This document shows positions 32,764 through 45,041 of a stretch of DNA of 64,000 nt, piece by piece. A program made the translations under genes and the position numbers. The notes beneath the pieces were generated by a model. That model made no database searches. It worked only from the letters and a program-made list of their open reading frames with translations, and had not been told where the DNA came from. Within the stretch, counting starts at the first letter, position 1. Each line of letters opens with the position of its first letter. The stretch is taken from contig NC_081406.1 in the NCBI RefSeq assembly GCF_030272615.1, forward strand, positions 242,113,718 to 242,177,717, in the 5' to 3' direction. The DNA is from Cryptomeria japonica. Lineage: Eukaryota; Streptophyta; Pinopsida; Cupressales; Cupressaceae.

Positions 32764-34356
32764 CGCTCCTGTCCCTCAGTGAAGGACCGAAGCTCGTTTC
32801 TCAAAATTTTACTGTCTCTGCAGGATCAAGACAAATTTCGAATTGGAAGTGATAAAGGGAAGCATGATCTTTCCGTTGAATATAATTCGAAGAATTTCAC
32901 AAGCATGGAAATGTGCCAGGAGCAAAAATCTCTCCTGTCCCTCAGTGAAGGACCGAAGCTCAAAATCAAACTTTGCCTTGTCCTTGCAGGATTTGAACAA
33001 TTTGACGATTTGAGGAGAACCAAGGAAGTGCACTTCATCAGTTGAATATAATTTGAAAGCACAAACATGAGGAAAACATGACTTTGAAGCAAAATCGCTC
33101 CTGTCCCTCAGTCAGGGACCAGGGCGAAATTCAGTGGTAGCTCCCGTCCCTCTCCTAGGGACCAGAGCGAAATTCCTCATGAGGCATGTTTTGGGCAAAG
33201 ATCAAGTGAACATTAAGTTTGAGGCAAGAAAGGAGGGTGAAATGAATCCGTTGAAGACAAATTGAAGATTACAAGACATCAACAGGAGACTCAAATTGGC
33301 CTAGGCGCTCCTGTCCCTCAGTCAGGGACCAGAGCGATTTTTGCCTTAGGTCAATTTCTCGCCAAGTTTGAATGAACTCCAGGCCAAAGATGAAGGAAAG
33401 GGGGTACTACGAGTCCATTGAAGATAAATTTGGAAGTTAGCAAAGTGTGATTGAGCCTAGAACATCAAGTTCGCTCCTGTCCCTCAGCCAGGGACCAGGG
33501 CAAAATAGTAGTTATCTTGCTTTCTACCCAAGTCCAAGTCACTCCAAGTCAAGGTGTAAGGTGGTAAGGACATTTTGAGGTGTCTTGATGAAGAAAGAAG
33601 TATCAAAGGTCGCAAAGATGAAGGATTTGCACCAAATGCTCAAATTCGCTCCTGTCCCTCAATCAGGGACCAGGGTGATATTCATTATATTGGCCTTTTC
33701 CTTCAAAATTCACGCCAAGTCAAGGACGTACAAGGTTGCACAGGGTTTAAGGTGTCTTGAGAAGATGATATGAGAATAAGTTAAACGTCAAAGGGTGATC
33801 AAATTGAACCAAGAAGCTAAGTTCACTCCTGTCCTTCAGGCAAGGACCAGGGCGATTTTCATTAAACCACTTATTTTCCTTCAAAATCATGACAAAGCCA
33901 GGGTACACAAGGTCGAAGATATCGTTTGGAAGGCGATGAACAAGAAACAAAGGTTACAAAACGACAAATTTAGGCTAAGATACAAGGTTCGCTCCTGTCC
34001 CTCGCCAAGGGACCAGGGCGATAATCCTCCAAACATCGAATATGCTTTGTTAACGACAAGTAGAATATGCATGAAGTGAAAGGGTAACATCATTGCTTGC
34101 TACATGATGAAGATTGACAATCAAAGAAGCTAGGATCAAGGAGAAAACATAAGGTTCGCTCCTGTCCCTCACCAAGGGACCAGGGCGATATTAGTCACAA
34201 AAGGCACTCATCCACAAAATCAAGTTAATCAAGTTTGAAATTCCCAGCAAACATGCCAGTTTAAACGTGAAGATGGAGGTTTTGAAAGTCAAAGGCAAAA
34301 GAATCAAGACTAAAAGGATAGTTCGCTCCTGTCCCTTAGTCAGGGACCAGGGCGAT
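32764..34356 (+). repeat. Hairpin array of E2: 10 full and 1 partial motif
   Basis: Motifs CGCTCCTGTCCCTC...AGGGACCAGGGCGA start at 32764, 32930, 33096, (33139 partial), 33306, 33472, 33647, 33824, 33990, 34157 and 34324. Steps are 166, 166, 210 (split 43 + 167 by the partial motif), 166, 175, 177, 166, 167 and 167. The order of steps is almost that of E3, including the extra partial motif after the third. Confidence 0.92.
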
Positions 34357-34606
34357 AATGGTTTGTGCCCTTACCTCTTCCAAATTTGGCGCTAACAAAC
34401 ATTTTTTTTGAATTTTATTAAATGCTAGAAAAATCGATAAATTGGAATATTCAATTGATAGCATTTAAAAAAATAACGCAAAGCATTTAATTAATTAATT
34501 TTTGTCTATTTAAAAAATCGAATTTATTAAAAAGCGAAGGCATTAATTAATTAATTATTAATTTAATTAAAAACCGAATTGGAGCGCTTGGATTTAAATT
34601 CCTACA

Positions 34607-34700
34607 AAGTCGGCCTTTGGTTTTATTTAAAATTGTTTTAAAATTGCCTTATTTTGCAAAGTCGGCCTTGAGGTAGTTGTAAGGGTAAGCGCCTATAAAG
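34607..34700 (+). promoter_or_regulatory. E2 ORF promoter block
   Basis: AAGTCGGCCT at 34607-34616 and at 34669-34678, then CTATAAAG at 34693-34700. Same arrangement as in E1 and E3; roughly 500 bp before the ORF start. Confidence 0.6.
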
Positions 34701-35203
34701 GGAGGTGTTTATTTCATTTTCAAATTATCATTTTATCATCTTTCATATGCGATTTTGGAGAAGACAAAGTGGTGCAAATTTCCATTCCAAGCAAGGTGCG
34801 AATATTATCCAAAGGAGTGTGAACTTGAGATTAGAGTTGAGCGAACTTGCCAAAGCTACTTCAAAGACTCAAGGGTGGCGAAATTGCTAAAAGGATCGTT
34901 CATTTAAAGAGAGATCACGTTAAAAGCCATCAAGCATCGATTTTTGCCTAGGCAATTCTCTTTATTTTGCATTTTTGAGTTAACTCTCAAGTAAGGTATG
35001 GCGATGTGACTCCCTTGTTTTAATTTTAAAATTTTGATCGTCATAGCCTTAAAATTGTGAATTTTGAAATTTTGAATTCCAATAGCTCAATTGTTTTTTA
35101 GGAAATGATAACTCAAGGACTTATCATGAGGTTTCCTAAAATTAATCTAATCTATGTTATATATTGCAAAATCTAGTTACTTATTATGAAATGTTGTGTA
35201 GGT

Positions 35204-38200
35204 ATGGCGACCCTGAAGGCGGGAGCATCCACCAGCCGTCCAGCTCTCATGAAGGAAGATCAAAAGACTGAAGAAGTGGAGACCAAGATCGTGTCGAAGT
35301 GGAGCAACATTGGAGATACCAATTTGGGCAACTTCAGCACGAAGAAGTTTCGAGAGGTCCCCTACATTGGCAAGCCATCACCTGTCGCTCGAAGGATAAT
35401 TGAAAGTGGCATCATTAAGGCGGCCGGTTTCCCTCCAGCAGTACAGTGTCATGAGTTGATGATCGAGTGTGCTCATCATTATGATCCTTAGTCCAGAACG
35501 ATCGTGTCCAATGAGGGAAACACTTTAGCTTATCTTTCAGAAGAAGCTATAAGTGAGGCTTTCCATCTTCCAGAACACAGAGATATGGTCTACAAGAGCA
35601 TAGAAGGAGCCAGATCAATGTACGAAGATGATCCAGATGCTTGCCTAAGCATCATCAACAAGAACTGGTTACTCAAGAGTCGTCCCCGCCTGAGCAAGAT
35701 CCTGAACACACCACATAGGATTGATTTCCAGGAGGAGTACAGAGATTTGATTACAATGCTCAACCGAGTTACAGGAGCCCCTCAGGCCTTCTACTTTGAG
35801 AAGTGGATGTTCTACTTCATCCAGGTGATAGTTCAGGGAAAAGGAACGATTCATTGGGCTAGGATGATTAGCCATTGCTTGGACGTACAGTTGAGGAGAC
35901 TCAAGGCTACCAAGTCCTTCCACATGAGTTCATACGTCATATATGCCTTGATCAGGAGCTTTGAGTACGCAGGACTACCTCACAGAGGAGTGATTGGAAG
36001 AGGACCCGGCGAGGTCAGAGTTTGTGATTCCTATGTCCACTTGCATCATCTGCCAGGAAGCAACTACAAGTTAGTTAATGATACCTTCACGATGAACATC
36101 ACAAGGACGTTGCAAGGTGGGATTCACAACAGATTATCTCAGGATGCACAGGAACTAGTGAAGAGGTACGGTGCTTGGTTTATCCAATTTTTGAAGTTTA
36201 CTTATATCAGAGTTCATGGATGTCCTTCACCTCCATACATGTTGCCGAGATATCCGACAGACAGAATTGTGTTACTTGAAGTAACAAGACAGTTGGTAGC
36301 ATATGCGAAGGCATTCAGACATAGACACGGAAATGGAATTCCGGTACCTATCATTTTGGGCAATTCAGTTGAGGTATGTCCTAATGCTTTAGCCATGGAT
36401 GACGCAGAGAAGGAGTTAGCTTTGTATTCTTTTTCATTCTTTGCTTTGAGAGAAAGCTTTGATCCACATGGATATATAGAGGAGACAGTCGGTAGGAAGT
36501 TTAAGCATGAGTTTCAGATAGAAGATTTTATGATGAATCTCTTAGACGATCTTGAAGTGAAAAGAAAGATGCATTCTAGATTGCCTTTGGATTTCATCAG
36601 GAAATGCAAGATTTACAGAGTGGCCGACCAAGCTCAGGACAGTGGCAGACATCTCCAGTCATCCTATGATCGAGAAAGAAAAATCAATAAGGTTAGATTG
36701 GAATGAGCCTGAGGTCGTGGATCTAGATGCTTTGATGGCTCCAGTCTTGTCTTGTACTCACAGATGGGTCGATGTGCAGCATCAGAAGTTGAGAGAGCAA
36801 GGCATAGCTATGACTTTCACTTTGGAAGAGAAGCCAGCCGAAGGTGGAGCTAGTGTAAGCGAAGGCAATCCTAATCCCAGAAATACAAGTGAAGGCAACC
36901 TTCGAAGTGCAAGTGAAGGCAATCTCCATCCAAGAGGTTCGAAGAGGAAAGAGAGCCCTGAAAAGAGAGAATCTTCCAAGAAGCAGCAAGGGGCCAACCG
37001 AGATCGTTCATCCGGCACATCTTCTTGACCAGAGAAAAGGACACTTGAAGTGGAAGAATCTATGGAGTCGATGGTACAGAATGATAGGCAGGAAGAAGGA
37101 CAGGCACCGCAAGGGTCACCAGATGGATCTCTCCAAGATTATGAGCTACATGAAGATAGAGAAGATAATGAAATAACATCTCCTCCCAGAGAAGAAGAAA
37201 CATTGCATAAGGAGATACAGGTTAAAGAGACAAGATCGGCCATCCCAGATTGGTTGAAGGAAAGATTAACTAAGGTGATCGTGATTGAGGAAGAAGATAA
37301 TGTAATTGATTTGGAGAGCCTTGTTGGACGTTCTCAGGAAGTGATAGAAAAGAGGAAGGCTACCAAAATGTCCAAGATGATTAGAGATGAGACTGGATCC
37401 AGAAAATTACAGATAGCTACACCGGCAGTGGACAAGTATGAAGGGGAGATTCTAGCAGAGGAATATGATATAGAGACATTTGAGCTAGGTCCATCCACAG
37501 CCGAACAGACAATGGATGATGCCACCGACTCATTTGAAGCCTTGAAAGACAAGCTTAGAGAGGAAATGGAGAAGAATAGAAAGCTTGAGAGAGAGGTCGG
37601 TGCATGGAGAACATATTTCAGCCATCTTAATGAGCCTTTAGGACGTCAGGATCCAGCAAGATCACCCGTACAGGCACTTCCCCTTCAATCAATTAATGAG
37701 GCAGAGAGATTCAGGAGTATGGTCCAGCGTATGAGTACTTGGATGGACAAATCTCATACAGTTGCCATAGAATTTGCGACAAGGATGATGAAGACTATTC
37801 ATAGAGCTATCCAGATCCTTGAGATCATCCACAACTTGATGATAACGGTAGCCGCTTTTGCTCATACCAAAGATGTTATCATTCCTGTCTTGAAAGTAAT
37901 CAGGCAAACATCAAGAAAGGTCTTAGCGCAGGAAAAGATCATGGATGGAGGACCTCACAGTTTGCTTCAGTGGTCAACCTTACTCCAGATGAAGAGTGTT
38001 CTCTTTGAGGACATCAGTACTAGATGTAGCCATGTTGAGGAGGTGATCAACCCGATCCAGGATAGAGTATTTGAGGTACTTCGTACCATTCTTGGCAGTA
38101 GGATCGAAGTTGAGACAGATGTGGATTTGCAGGAATTGGAGGATAGAATCAAGGTCATCTTTTGCAAGGACACTAATATCACAGATGAGCAACAGGACTA

Positions 38201-38426
38201 GATGTTTGCTACCATGCTCCTGATTGAAAAGACTAAGGAACTTGAACCTGGATGGGACGCTGCTCTTCTAGAGGCATTTGATCAGGTCATCCACTTGGAA
38301 GAAAGAATGAAGAATCTTCCCGAGATTCCAATTGCTGAGATCGAAGGAATCGTGTCAAGATTCATTGCATATGCTAAAAAGGAGCATTGGAAAGGGAATA
38401 AGATTCTAGATGAGAGGTTGTTATAG
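35204..38426 (+). pseudogene. Broken copy of the LTR-borne ORF in E2
   Basis: Aligns over its whole length with the E1 protein, from ATG 35204 (MATLKAGAS) to the stop at 38424-38426. In-frame stops occur at 35489-35491 (after AHHYDP), 37026-37028 (after SGTSS) and 38199-38201 (after DEQQD). One frameshift lies near 36680-36690, between the frames starting at 35504 and 36642. Between these lesions the sequence stays very close to E1 and E3, which suggests the breaks came after insertion. Confidence 0.92.
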
Positions 38427-38537
38427 ATGACATGGCACCTTAATTGTCATTGGTCTATGTCTCCTAGGTTTTTGTGCCAAATTTAATATTTGGCTATGCA
38501 TTTAATATTGTTCAGTAAAAAGGAGGCTATTTGTAAC

Positions 38538-38627
38538 AAACCCTAATTAGGGTTTAGGTGTCATGATCTTGACCGTTGATCTGCTTTTGATCTGGACCAT
38601 TCATTGTAATTGAGGATGCTATTTATA
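38538..38627 (+). promoter_or_regulatory. E2 3' promoter block: palindromic telobox and TATA box
   Basis: AAACCCTAATTAGGGTTT at 38538-38555 and TATTTATA at 38620-38627, with the same spacing as in E1 (start to start 82 bp in each). Confidence 0.65.
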
Positions 38628-39881
38628 CCCTCATTTCATTTCATTTTGTCATTAGATTATTATCAGAGAGAGTTAGAAATCATTAGAGAGATTAGAGTTT
38701 AGAAGCAATTTAACTTTTGTAGCAAGATTGAGCTTTGAAGAAAGAATTCAAACAATTGTTGTATATGATGGCTTTGAGATCAATGAAATATTGAAGTTAT
38801 GGTGTTTTGTTGCAATTCTCTTGGTTATCTTCATGGTTGTTCAATTTTCTTGAATCATTCTCAGTCAAAGTAGTGTGTTAATTCGAAGGACAAAGTGTTG
38901 GACTTGATCTTTGGTAGGATTCGCTTTCCAAACCACTAGCTTCTTGCTGATTGTAGGAACGCCTTGCGTGGTCGACTGGAGAATACTTGAATCACTTAAC
39001 CTTCAATCGTTGTTGTATCTTGGATATGTACCTTCGTGGTAGTGTCTTTGATCTTTGATGTATTGAAAATCATTTGTTACCTTAGAAGATCGCATCAATT
39101 TCAATTGAGTTGTTAGCTTATGGCAAAATTGAAGTTGGTAGAATCTCACCAAGCCTTGTCCACATTAAGTCATTCTTAGGGTTAGACTAGATTAGACCTC
39201 TTGCAAACCCTATCCTTTTGTTATTTTTTGAAGAAGCTTGTTTAGTTCAGCAAAATCTTCGGCAACGTAAGGCCCCTTGATGACACAGCAATCACAACGA
39301 CCACTGGTGCTTATCCACACGTAGAGACCCTACTTACAAGAACATTGGAGTCATCCTAACTGATCCTTCTTGCGAATCTTCAGCAGTTAGCGACTTTATT
39401 CAAGAGAAGATAAGATGCCTTTGGGTATTTTATTCTGTGTATGATTGTGTACAAAATACACGTCAACAGGTATGTGGTCAGGTGCAGGCATAACAGTAAT
39501 TAGAGCAGTGGAGATGAGTCTATCAAAAGCTAATCAAAAGTATTGAGTACTAATGTAATAAGTTTTCTTAGTTTTCTGGTTAATTTTATCCAAATGCCTT
39601 TATAGGCCTTTTTTTGTAAGCCAAGATCTTCAAGTCATGCCTTTTCTCTATATCGTATAATCATCATCTTAAACATGTTTAGGCTGTTCTTACTATTACT
39701 ATAGATCCATTGTAATTTATTTCTTTTTGCATCTTATATGAATTTAAATTCAATGCAATCTTTTGATTTTATATATTTAAATTTTATCCAAATTATTATT
39801 TAGTGTAAAAGGTTTGTATTCTGATCATAGCATGATGCACAATACCTAAAATACTATACTATTATGGATCCATTTTTACAG

Positions 39882-40058
39882 GTTGATGGAGGAACCAATC
39901 CAGAAAATCTAGCTTTGCAAAATATTCAAGCTCGTGTGCGAATGGTCATAGCCTTTCTATTTGCATCTCTTATGCCATGGGTGCAAAGCAAATCTGGCTT
40001 TTTTCTTGTACTAGGGAGTTCAAATGTCGATGAAGGCCTTCGTGGATACTTAACAAAG
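39882..40058 (+). CDS. NADS: NAD+ synthetase, exon E
   Basis: This 177-bp exon (59 codons, phase 0) encodes [20 protein letters not shown], then [14 protein letters not shown], then [32 protein letters not shown] is among the most conserved parts of the synthetase domain and helps to form the deamido-NAD+ site. Acceptor tttacag|gtt, donor acaaag|gtaaac. It follows directly on exon D in the family protein although 29 kb of inserted DNA separates them. Confidence 0.96.
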
Positions 40059-40264
40059 GTAAACCTCAGATAAGATGTCTATTTAATCTTGCATCCTAAA
40101 ATTGTTGGATTTTGTAAATTAAAAAATTATCAATTTTTGTAACCTCTCCACAACTAACAAAATTCCCTGCTAAATATTGTGAAGGCATAAAGAGACAGAA
40201 CTTGATGTCTGAATGCAATATTTTCTTTAAAAATATTAACTTCTCAATGTGGTTCTTGGTGCAG

Positions 40265-40432
40265 TATGATTGCAGCTCTGCTGATATAAATCCAATAGGA
40301 AGTGTAAGCAAGCAAGATTTGAGAATGTTTTTACGCTGGGCTGCAGTTAATCTTGGGTACCTCTCCCTAGCAGAAATTGAAGCTGCACCACCAACTGCAG
40401 AACTTGAGCCTATACGTTCAAACTACTCACAG
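40265..40432 (+). CDS. NADS: NAD+ synthetase, exon F
   Basis: A 168-bp exon (56 codons, phase 0) encoding [20 protein letters not shown], then [20 protein letters not shown], then [15 protein letters not shown]. Acceptor ggtgcag|tat, donor cacag|gttctc. DINPIG-(I/V)SK and PTAELEP are hallmarks of NAD+ synthetases. The intron before it (40059-40264, 206 bp) is ordinary. Confidence 0.96.
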
Positions 40433-40580
40433 GTTCTCTCTCTCTCGCATATGTGCTTTTACATGTGGAAGGATTGACACAGTTTTCTCCTGCTTGATTG
40501 CCTATTTGTAAGCGCACGTGTTGATGTACATAGACATTAATATTAACTCGTTTCATTTCTCTAATAACTTTTTTTTTCAG

Positions 40581-40676
40581 TTGGATGAAGCAGACATGGG
40601 TATGACTTATGAGGAGCTATCTATGTATGGACGGCTTCGGAAAATTTTTCGTTGCGGTCCAGTATCAATGTTCCAG
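40581..40676 (+). CDS. NADS: NAD+ synthetase, exon G
   Basis: A 96-bp exon (32 codons, phase 0) encoding [20 protein letters not shown] then [12 protein letters not shown]. Acceptor ttttcag|ttg, donor ttccag|gttggc. [12 protein letters not shown] is a strongly conserved synthetase segment. The intron before it (40433-40580, 148 bp) has a long T-run before the acceptor. Confidence 0.96.
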
Positions 40677-41626
40677 GTTGGCCTTCCAGTGTTGCCCATA
40701 TGTTTTAATGTTCTTACTGTGTATGTTGAAATAACAGCAGACACTAGAGGATGCTTTCTTTGTTCTCCACAATATCTAAACCATCACAGATGTTTTTGTA
40801 AGCTCTTTAGTTCTATATAGACTTCTAGAGAGCATAAAATAACAGAAATTCATTCTGCATCTTCAGCAAATATCATGGTTTACAGAAATGAGTGCATTCC
40901 CAAAGTAGAACTGGAGTGATAGTTACTATTGAACAAGACACCATAGAGATATGTGCAGCTGATACATACTATAAATTTTACCATATTCTAGTATGACTTT
41001 AAAATTGTGCCAGGGTTGATAAAAATCATATAGCAGATTATGTATTGGTAGCAAGTCATACTTAAACCCTTCTTTGAGGACTCTACTAGTCCAGTCTTCT
41101 ACTCTTGTTTGTCAAAACATGAAAAGAGACCAGGTTAGGGATAACAACACCTTAGAGAAAACTGTGTGGAGATCCTGAGCAGTTGTTGGCTTTCTAATAT
41201 TCTTTGAGCTGACCTTAGAAATTATTATAGGTTCACCTCAAATGAATCCAGCATCCTGGTTTGCCAGGCATGATTCAAGGATAAGCATATTTTATGGTCA
41301 CTTGGAGCCACGGCAGCTATTGAGTATGAGAGATATGTTATATTTTAAAAAAACTTAGTGCAGGGAATACTCAAAGATGGAAAATTCAAAATCTGATTGG
41401 AGAGGAATCGTCAGATCTCTCAAGATGTGCTGTTGGGGGTCCACCACTTGTGGTAGAAAATTCTCCACTTTTTGGGAGAAACTGTTTTGGCAAAATGTTA
41501 CTTGATGGAGGTTGTGGATCCTGGCGATGTTATTTGTTACAACCGTCTCCATCTTCCTCTCGACAAGGCCAGCTCATGAGAAATAGATGAAGACACCCTC
41601 TTCGGAAGATAAATAGGGTGGGGCGG

Positions 41627-42131
41627 TGGAGCCCTCCTCCGCAGGGCATTCTCAAAATCAACACGGGTGGGTCTTCGTGGGGAAATCCTAGTCCTGTTGG
41701 AATTGGTGGAGTTGGTAGAGATAGCTTGGGATTGTTTAATTGTTTTTTTTGTTCATAAAGGTCATCATACTAATAATTTGATGGAGGCTCTTGCAATTTT
41801 ATACGTTGTGGAGCATGCTTGTGCTCTTGGATGGAGTAGGCTCATTTGTCAATCAAATTCGTAGGTGGTGGTGCATTTGTTGACTTGGCAACATTCTACA
41901 GATGTTAGTTGGCAGTTAGTTTTGGTTGTTAACCAGATTCTTAATTTGTGTGCGTCCTTGGATTTTGTTACTTTTACACATATCCCTCGCGAGTGGAAGG
42001 GGATAGCGGATTGTCTAGCCAAATGTGCTTCTGATCAAATGCTAAATTGGAATATTGTGGATAAGGGTCAATTACCCCTGGGTTTGTCGCAACAGTTAGA
42101 TCACTTAGTGGAACTTGATAGGGCTGTTTGA
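41627..42131 (+). pseudogene. Plant RNase H-like domain (RVT_3 type, LINE-derived), decayed
   Basis: Broken frames read WSPPPQGILKINTGGSSWGN, PSPVGIGGVGRDSLGL, then after a frameshift HHTNNLMEALAIL, LICQSNS, and after a stop HIPREWKGIADCLAK, ending at TGA 42129-42131. This is the order of the RNase H domain at the end of plant non-LTR (LINE) polyproteins (K-N-DGA--GNPG-AG-GGV-RD; N--E--A; SDS; H-PRE-N--AD-LAK). The first aspartate (DGA) is replaced by TGG and SDS by SNS, so the active site is lost. Confidence 0.75.
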
Positions 42132-42432
42132 TGCCCCTGCTTTGTATTTCTTCTAGTTTGAACAAATTTTAACTCCGCTTTTATTTTCATATACTATTTG
42201 TGTTACATATATAGCATATAATTTATCAACACATATTCTCACTATGGAATAACCCTGTTCATCTCAATCAATTGTTAAAATTCAGTACATGTAGAGATCA
42301 TAAGTCTTACTATTATTTTCTCTTCTAATTAGTAACTCTTCAGTATTTGATTAGTTAAAAACTACTGTAAAAAAACTTGCAAATATCCATGCAAAAATTA
42401 AAAAAATGTGGTTCTTATTTGATGAGCACAGT

Positions 42433-43214
42433 GAATCAGTATAAGATAAACTTTTATTTTTTTAAAATCCAACAACCATGAAAATAGCAATCACATAAGA
42501 TCTACCAACTAAGAGACACAAGATTTATGTGGAAACCCTTTCGGGAGAAAACCACAAAGAAATTACTGCTTGGATTTATATCCAAATCTGGTCAACAATG
42601 AAATTCTCTTTACAAATCATCATAGGCACCAACCCATTGAAGACACTAATCCTTACTACTAAGTACCAACATAGCAAGAGACACCAATCTCTTCTATTAG
42701 GAGGCACCAACCTCCAAATGAAGAAAACTTTCATCTTTGTGATTATTGCTTCTTCAAAGCATGATAATCATCCAAATCTCCTTCATAAAATCTGCTTAGA
42801 AGTCTGCTTGTAAAACTGCTTATAAATCTGCTATAAATGTCCTTGAAAATCTTCTATAAATCTCCTTGAAAGTTTGCTATAATTCTAAAAGATATTTATT
42901 TAATTGCTTGCCTTGTTTACCTTGAGCTCGTCTTGCATTTATGCCATCTTCATGCCTCTTCACCCAAGAGAGATGATCCTACCAAGGAGGTCGACAACAT
43001 ATGAGAATAAATAATTTATTTTATTTCCCCAAAGGGGGTGATCACTCTAAGGGGGTTGGTTCATTCCTTTTAGGCCCCAAATGATATCAAATTAAACTTT
43101 CCATGAAGAAGGTCGTCCAACTTATTGTATTTAAATTGATTTCCAAATAATTTCACGAGGGTAGGCCATCTTTAATCAAATTAATTCCACTGCTGCTAGG
43201 TAATATCTGCCACC
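42433..43214 (-). repeat. Possible 3' LTR remnant of the SIRE-like copia element
   Basis: The stretch gtggaaaccctttcgggag followed by aaaaccac (about 42530-42557) resembles the conserved gtggaaaaccc...gggaaaaaccac block found near copia LTR ends read in reverse. Its position, to the left of E4, fits the missing 3' LTR part of the minus-strand copia element whose body lies at 59639-63240. The outer boundary was not found. Confidence 0.35.
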
Positions 43215-43436
43215 TATTGTGACGTTTTCACACATCGCCCCACTCCAAATGGGGACACCCTACTTTTTAGGTCCTCTTGGTCTTTTGGTTGTGTTTCTCT
43301 GGGTCTTTTTGCAGCAATCCCTTCGGTCTCCTCCATTTGCAAGTGTTTTGGGATGAATTTGTTCAAGTTTGCAAGCTGTTTGAGCAAATTTGGCTAAGTT
43401 TGAAACCTGGTTTGTCTATTTTAGGGTTTTGCTCTT

Positions 43437-44235
43437 TGTTAATTTTAGATCAGATTGATAGCAATAACAAAAAATCAACACAATAAACACTCAGAACACA
43501 ATAGTACCCTGGGAAAACCTCCCTCTTGGAGGTGAATAACCCAGCAACAAGATCTCAGTTTATATTAGACAATATTAGTGTGTCTCTTTACAACTTTGCT
43601 TCGACACTTGGAGCAACATATAAATCAGAACAACAGAATGAAGATTCCAAACTAGGGCACACGGAATAGCTTGATAAACTTATCTACAATATCAAGATTT
43701 GCTATTTGCTGTCATGCAGATCATTTGCAGAGCATAGGAGTGAATTCGCTGACTGTGAATGTGATTCGCTGCCCCTGAGACAATTCGCTGTTACTAGGAA
43801 TGAATCGCTACCTCAAGAAGATAGTTCACTGCTCTTGGAAGGATGATTCGCTGCTGGAGAACTTCGCTGATCTTAGGCAGAGATAATTCGCTTGACTGAA
43901 TGTGTGTAATCAAAATTGTGTTTGATGCTTGCATAAACTCTGATTATGTATGTAACTTAGCCGCCTTAAACACCTTAGTTTGGCTTCACAAATAACAATA
44001 ACATGATCTTATTTTGGCGCCCAAATATAGGGTCGGACCAATTACATTACAAGTTACATTGCTTGATATAGGGTCAGCCCTATTCACATGTTTCATTGCC
44101 CATTATGGGGCCAACTCAATTTACAAGTTACACTTTAATTTTGTATATCAATGTGACTAAGGCCGATAGGCCGATTAGTCACCCATAGGCTAGGTCGGCC
44201 CTAGAAAGAATCCGACCTAGCTACAAACATCAACA
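43437..44235 (-). repeat. Copia-2 3' LTR (left copy)
   Basis: 799 bp, followed on the plus strand by ctccctcttagctagggagg, the reverse of a polypurine tract. By eye it is mostly identical to the right copy, with scattered substitutions and one short indel. Confidence 0.92.
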
Positions 44236-44525
44236 CTCCCTCTTAGCTAGGGAGGAGTCCTCCTCAATATCCGAGTCACCGAGTGACAATCACCATGGCT
44301 ACTCCCAGAGGGCGGGTCCATCATGGCTACTCCCATGTATGAAAAAAAGAAATAAACACAAGTGCTCATCACGAAATCGTGATGTTGTCATCTCAACATG
44401 ACGTTCACTATAGCTACTTGCATAGGGTGAATAAACACAAGTGCTAGGTCATTGAATTTGTCCTATGACATCCACCATGGGTACTCCCAGAGGGTGGATC
44501 CACCATACCTACTTGCAGAGGGTGG

Positions 44526-44582
44526 AACAAGGGCTTTCACCTCAAACTTCTCTCGCAAAGAAGAATGCATTAACAAGGGCTT
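44526..44582. repeat. 46-bp tandem repeat in Copia-2, split by E3
   Basis: A 46-bp unit starting aacaagggctttcacctc lies at 44526-44571. A second copy begins at 44572 and is cut after 11 bases by E3; it resumes after E3 at 51748 and ends at 51782. E3 therefore landed in the second copy of an existing tandem repeat, and the flanks rejoin cleanly once one ggctt is removed. Confidence 0.85.
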
Positions 44583-45041
44583 TGTTGTGACCATTTCACA
44601 CATCGCCCTATTAAAATGGGGACCCCCTCTTTTTGCTCGTTTTGCCTGTTCTTCGCTTTGCTTTTTAGGGTTTTGGTGTAGTGTGTTAGTTGTCTGGGCT
44701 AGGGTCAAGCCTTAGGGTTTCCGTTACTGTGTTTTTGGGCCAGAGTCCAGTCCATCTTGAGAGTTTTTTTGAGCTTCCTCCCGTAGGATGCAGTTTTGAA
44801 ATGAAGTGAATTCGCCAGAGGTCAAGAAAATTAGTCTAGTTTCAGTTGGAATTTCGAGCGTAACTCCATTTTTTTTGCCTAAGTGTTGATGATGAGATTT
44901 TGATTTTTGTCCGATTGAGTAATTTTGACCAAATTTTGAGAATTTTGGTAATTGATTCTGGGCATTGGAAATGACTTGTTTTTGCCTTGTGAAGTGATTG
45001 AAGTCCTGAAATCTTGATATTTTGACCTGTGGAAGCAAAAT

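Larger units (their letters stand above)
32308..39468 (+). mobile_element. E2: 7.16-kb ORF-bearing element with solo-LTR topology
   Basis: Starts TGTTGTGACC and ends CGTCAACA. The left flank is gttat (32303-32307) and the right flank ggtat (39469-39473), a duplication with one mismatch. Layout is the same as in E1: terminal hairpin CCCCATT/AATGGGG, hairpin array, paired CGGCC motifs, TATA box, long ORF (broken here), palindromic telobox (38538-38555) and TATTTATA (38620-38627). Length is within 1 bp of E3, so E2 and E3 form a subfamily distinct from the longer E1. Confidence 0.85.
10792..39881 (+). other. Giant NADS intron D-E (29,090 bp)
   Basis: Donor aag|gtaaat after exon D and acceptor tttttacag|gtt before exon E. 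Both flanking exons are phase 0 and adjacent in the family protein, so this is one intron. It contains decayed PPR fragments, a decayed ORF-bearing element, solo LTRs and the elements E1 and E2. Stretches with no assigned element (18443-20706, 21956-22395, 30274-31518, 39474-39881) look like plain AT-rich intron. Confidence 0.9.

Noticed and set aside
40518-40820. 100-codon open frame across exon G
   Set aside because: It reads through the acceptor and donor of exon G into intron; only 40581-40676 matches the family protein.
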